In this document: positions 22,301 to 23,383 of the stretch, in pieces
How the letters are laid out: each line of letters starts with the position of its first letter
Position numbering within the stretch: position 1 is the first letter of the stretch
DNA from: a virus
Length of the DNA: 23,383 nucleotides
Strand: one strand, 5' to 3'
Virus record (IMG/VR): IMGVR_UViG_3300032245_001641
Span: 1-23,383 of that record
The notes under the pieces: model-generated
Database searches by the model: none
Told to the model about the DNA's origin: nothing
What the model saw: the letters and a program-made list of their open reading frames with translations, nothing else
Made by a program: the position numbers and the translations under genes

Positions 22301-23383
22301 CATCAAATTCGTTGTGATAGTTGCCTCTGTAGTCAGGATCATACACACCTTCATCCATTGACAATCCAGCATGTCGGAGCATCTCAGCCAATTCATCCTC
22401 GTTGTTTATTGGATTGTCAAGTGATGGCGATTGTCCGGGTTTCATACCGCCCATTGGGCCAGACATACCGCTGCCAGCACGTCCACTGCCTCCAGGGGTG
22501 TTCATACGAATACGGCCCACTTTGGTGTCAGTCACTGCTGGTACAACTTTTGAAGCAAGACGCCCATCACCAGGTGAAACAATTTCTTTTCCACTTTGTT
22601 TGAAACTGGGGTTTCTGTCATAGAAATCTCGAGTCTGTTGATTCATGCGAGATGTGTCCAAATCAGGTTGTCCATAACGACGGTTCAAGGAATCTTTGTA
22701 TTCTTGATTGCTGAGTTTTCCAGGATTGTCCATGGAAAATTCACCTTCTTCATTCAGTTCAGGTGCAGTGTCTTGCTCAACGTCGGCAGGTTCTACTTCA
22801 GTACTTTGAGGTGTTTGGATGCCCAGTTCTGCCAGTCTTGCTTGCACGTCAGAGTCATCCCAAATATTGGCTCTTGGATCGCGATCAGCCAAGTCGTTCA
22901 AGATATCAAACAAATGATCATCACCAATGACATCATACAACTGTTCTGTGGCGTTGGTAGCATCGGGTCCTACGATCAGTTCTGATGCCATGAGCTCGTT
23001 GAGTTTTTCCTGTGCTTCGGGGGTGTCTGGTAGTGCCCAGGTGCCTTCGCTGATCTGTTCGACCCAGTTTTCAAATATTTTTGCTTCTTTCATTTTTGTT
23101 CCTTGTTGTATCTTGGCCAATGTGGGCAAGGCAGCTTCGATTCTAGCATCCAGTGTTTGTTCCACAAACAGGTCGCGTAGATTTTCCACCAGAGCTTCAG
23201 CTTCACCAATGTGATCTGGAGCCCAGGATTCAAAATAACCTTGATAGCCACGTGAGCTGCCAAGATGCTTGAGTGTTTCTTGAAGATTGCTGTAGTATTC
23301 TCTTGCGCTTTCCACCAGCTGTTGTGTGACACCCTCAAACACACGATTGTGTTGCGCACGATTGAAACGACTGAGCACAGCCA
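19353..23383 (-). CDS. Very long repeat-rich protein of marine T4-like phage type, probable structural protein (start at or past right edge)
   Basis: At least 1342 codons. The frame is open to the edge, and the last two bases read xTG GCT GTG, so the start may be one base outside. Residues below count from GTG 23378. Residues 1-95 are helical (EYYSNLQETLKHLG, GYFESWAPDHIGEAEAL). From 96 comes MKEAKIFENWVEQISEGTW with GPDATNATEQLYDVIGDDHLF, a block I associate from memory with T4-like marine phage proteins. Then a long linker rich in P, G, S, T with internal repeats (about 450-1050). A motif L--L--AGL---EG recurs near 326, 564, 1094 and 1224. A Cys/His-rich patch with EGEYCPQHGLAECGG is near 1200. 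It ends with a terminator. Role unproven; virion or head/tail-associated is the best guess. Confidence 0.7.
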   Translation of the reverse strand, partial: AVLSRFNRAQHNRVFEGVTQQLVESAREYYSNLQETLKHLGSSRGYQGYFESWAPDHIGEAEALVENLRDLFVEQTLDARIEAALPTLAKIQQGTKMKEAKIFENWVEQISEGTWALPDTPEAQEKLNELMASELIVGPDATNATEQLYDVIGDDHLFDILNDLADRDPRANIWDDSDVQARLAELGIQTPQSTEVEPADVEQDTAPELNEEGEFSMDNPGKLSNQEYKDSLNRRYGQPDLDTSRMNQQTRDFYDRNPSFKQSGKEIVSPGDGRLASKVVPAVTDTKVGRIRMNTPGGSGRAGSGMSGPMGGMKPGQSPSLDNPINNEDELAEMLRHAGLSMDEGVYDPDYRGNYHNEFDELEDLLSKGAHSHEEAMRKRFLSQKYGLNTPADLAKLPALRKDAEAGYTARKSEIDANLEKRNQQYMQDKLTDLQYAADPMGFLRQRAGIAPAAATAPATADVPTAPAKADVPTAPTEPTPGTDYSLPRAKLGSSPSVKLPNFRVEPSTGVEVPPSAPDNAPGKSDLLNVPDQKPSVYQQLAQLKNKTRSTVAESVSFATTQPINALNDVLRLAGLSEANTAKKDSGSKKSNTKDTDTKDNSTKDNSTKGRLSTVYTGPGQTFTTSSTGRVRATIDKDRIDVEPGDQIDEGDDDSSPKGRLTTVYTGPGQTFTTSSTGRVNATIDKGQVVVKPGEPNVKEGSIQGDTWSASPPKAGQPNVKAPSGDPEGAPSTPRTASPGWGKDYKPLTPDTTKGSAMGVNKGGTWQADPKGTIKAPGGDPEGVKEGTPTPGQNFTTTQGAQMKYNPTSGSWQQQAPVKPNDPYTNISTKSTMNTTDVGGKPTSTYTNTTTATDPTTGKSQTMTVSDLDEADPRWSRDRGTDLPPLEGGVALGGGGGSTGSWGGLRSSFNRAKDISKELSGSGAGFNPATAGSFNRPTTQPTTTQAAPLGGLQSTQPGALRVGTSDRPPTVTSAGSTPKLPDNYERPAVMRGRNDPNFKGDLSKTAKPKITVKPGESMKDAIQRTQTEKEFSDFLKGNAGEKFGPKSSSATDKIPDAGDWTPGGVYKPTTPKIPDAGDVYPESRNMPDAIDESLDSLRDVLKNAGVAVNEGVLTDSTGSTLDHIVDTYKRDVKDFTQTGEMSDALYDVLYDYYFDDMPYGTRKARTGDPGEWISDRFAADIGIDESYMAQHVNHMAECNYTMEGEYCPQHGLAECGGMSFGLEEELSRLQDLAGVEVHPVQDRSDQIIQISPVPHQHDIQGTDLDPLGATTHPVANSNDIEGTDLDPLPLRVDVRGFGPEPDEFGPQMGSSPRGHEVDEGVDFKPQEGDALLARIKSLALLR
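21324..21558. repeat. 88-bp duplication inside the long gene
   Basis: Copies at 21324-21411 and 21471-21558, 147 bp apart and clearly similar (shared CCAGTGCTAGATGTAGT, TTTGTCTATTGTTGC). They encode KGRL-TVYTGPGQTFTTSST twice (residues about 608-636 and 657-685). Confidence 0.8.
21555..21608. repeat. 15-bp tandem repeat
   Basis: TTTGGTACTGTTGTC twice, then a changed copy (TTTGGTGTCAGTGTC) and a part copy. Encodes a T-K-D-N-S type repeat. In-frame period, so length changes would keep the frame. Confidence 0.8.
21954..22015. repeat. 27-bp tandem repeat
   Basis: AGGCGCAGTAGGTACATC-type unit at 21954-21980 and 21981-22007 with a part third copy. Encodes the 9-residue repeat ADVPTAPAK in the proline-rich linker. 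Confidence 0.8.

Noticed and set aside
1-23383. tRNA genes, integrase, transposase or attachment site
   Set aside because: No cloverleaf with a TTCRANY arm, no transposase-like DDE or serine/tyrosine recombinase motifs and no terminal inverted repeats were seen.

Overview
The window looks like part of a T4-like myovirus genome (Caudoviricetes), probably from an aquatic, uncultured phage. The support is a set of T4-type recombination and replication genes: a UvsW-type helicase, UvsX recombinase, UvsY-like mediator, gp32-type ssDNA-binding protein and an AAA+ ATPase. There is also a very long low-complexity protein of a kind seen in marine T4-like phages. Gene packing is very tight, with ATGA overlaps and internal starts, and there are few gaps and no tRNA. 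Base composition looks intermediate (neither very AT- nor GC-rich). The host cannot be named from the sequence.

Layout from left to right. (1) 1-3240, minus: an operon of a P-loop-like protein, a radical SAM protein and UvsW (running off the left edge), behind a sigma70-type promoter. (2) 3342-4863, minus: a 60-aa protein, an AAA+ ATPase and two tiny membrane proteins, driven by two near-identical sigma70 promoter/RBS cassettes and closed by a terminator. (3) 4993-5490, minus: a small possible virion protein behind T4-late-like boxes. (4) 5521-13397: a surface-sugar island on both strands, holding GT-A glycosyltransferases, five related GT-B-like proteins (one fused to a GT-A domain), an FkbM methyltransferase and a nucleotidyltransferase-cupin fusion. 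(5) 13437-15298: three class I methyltransferases. (6) 15295-18132, minus: gp32, uvsX, an acidic 87-aa protein and uvsY, in one operon that runs on into two methyltransferases. (7) 18275-19306, minus: a GT10-like glycosyltransferase. (8) 19353 to the right edge, minus: the very long repeat-rich protein.

Regulation can be read in part. Genes for DNA metabolism have TTGACN-17-TATAAT/TATACT promoters. The two divergent starts inside the sugar island have T4-late-type TATAAATA or TGTAAATA boxes ending exactly 5 nt before the ATG, which predicts leaderless late mRNAs. I infer that the sugar island acts late, for example on virion or cell-surface glycans, rather than in early host takeover or DNA modification.

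The best candidates for something new are the late, two-strand glycan island with its five GT-B-like paralogues; the three-fold AGGCAAC repeat in the gp32 leader, a possible autoregulatory site; the radical SAM protein with its cysteine-rich auxiliary domain at the N-terminus; and nested terminator/promoter junctions. All functional calls come from reading motifs by eye; no database search was run.
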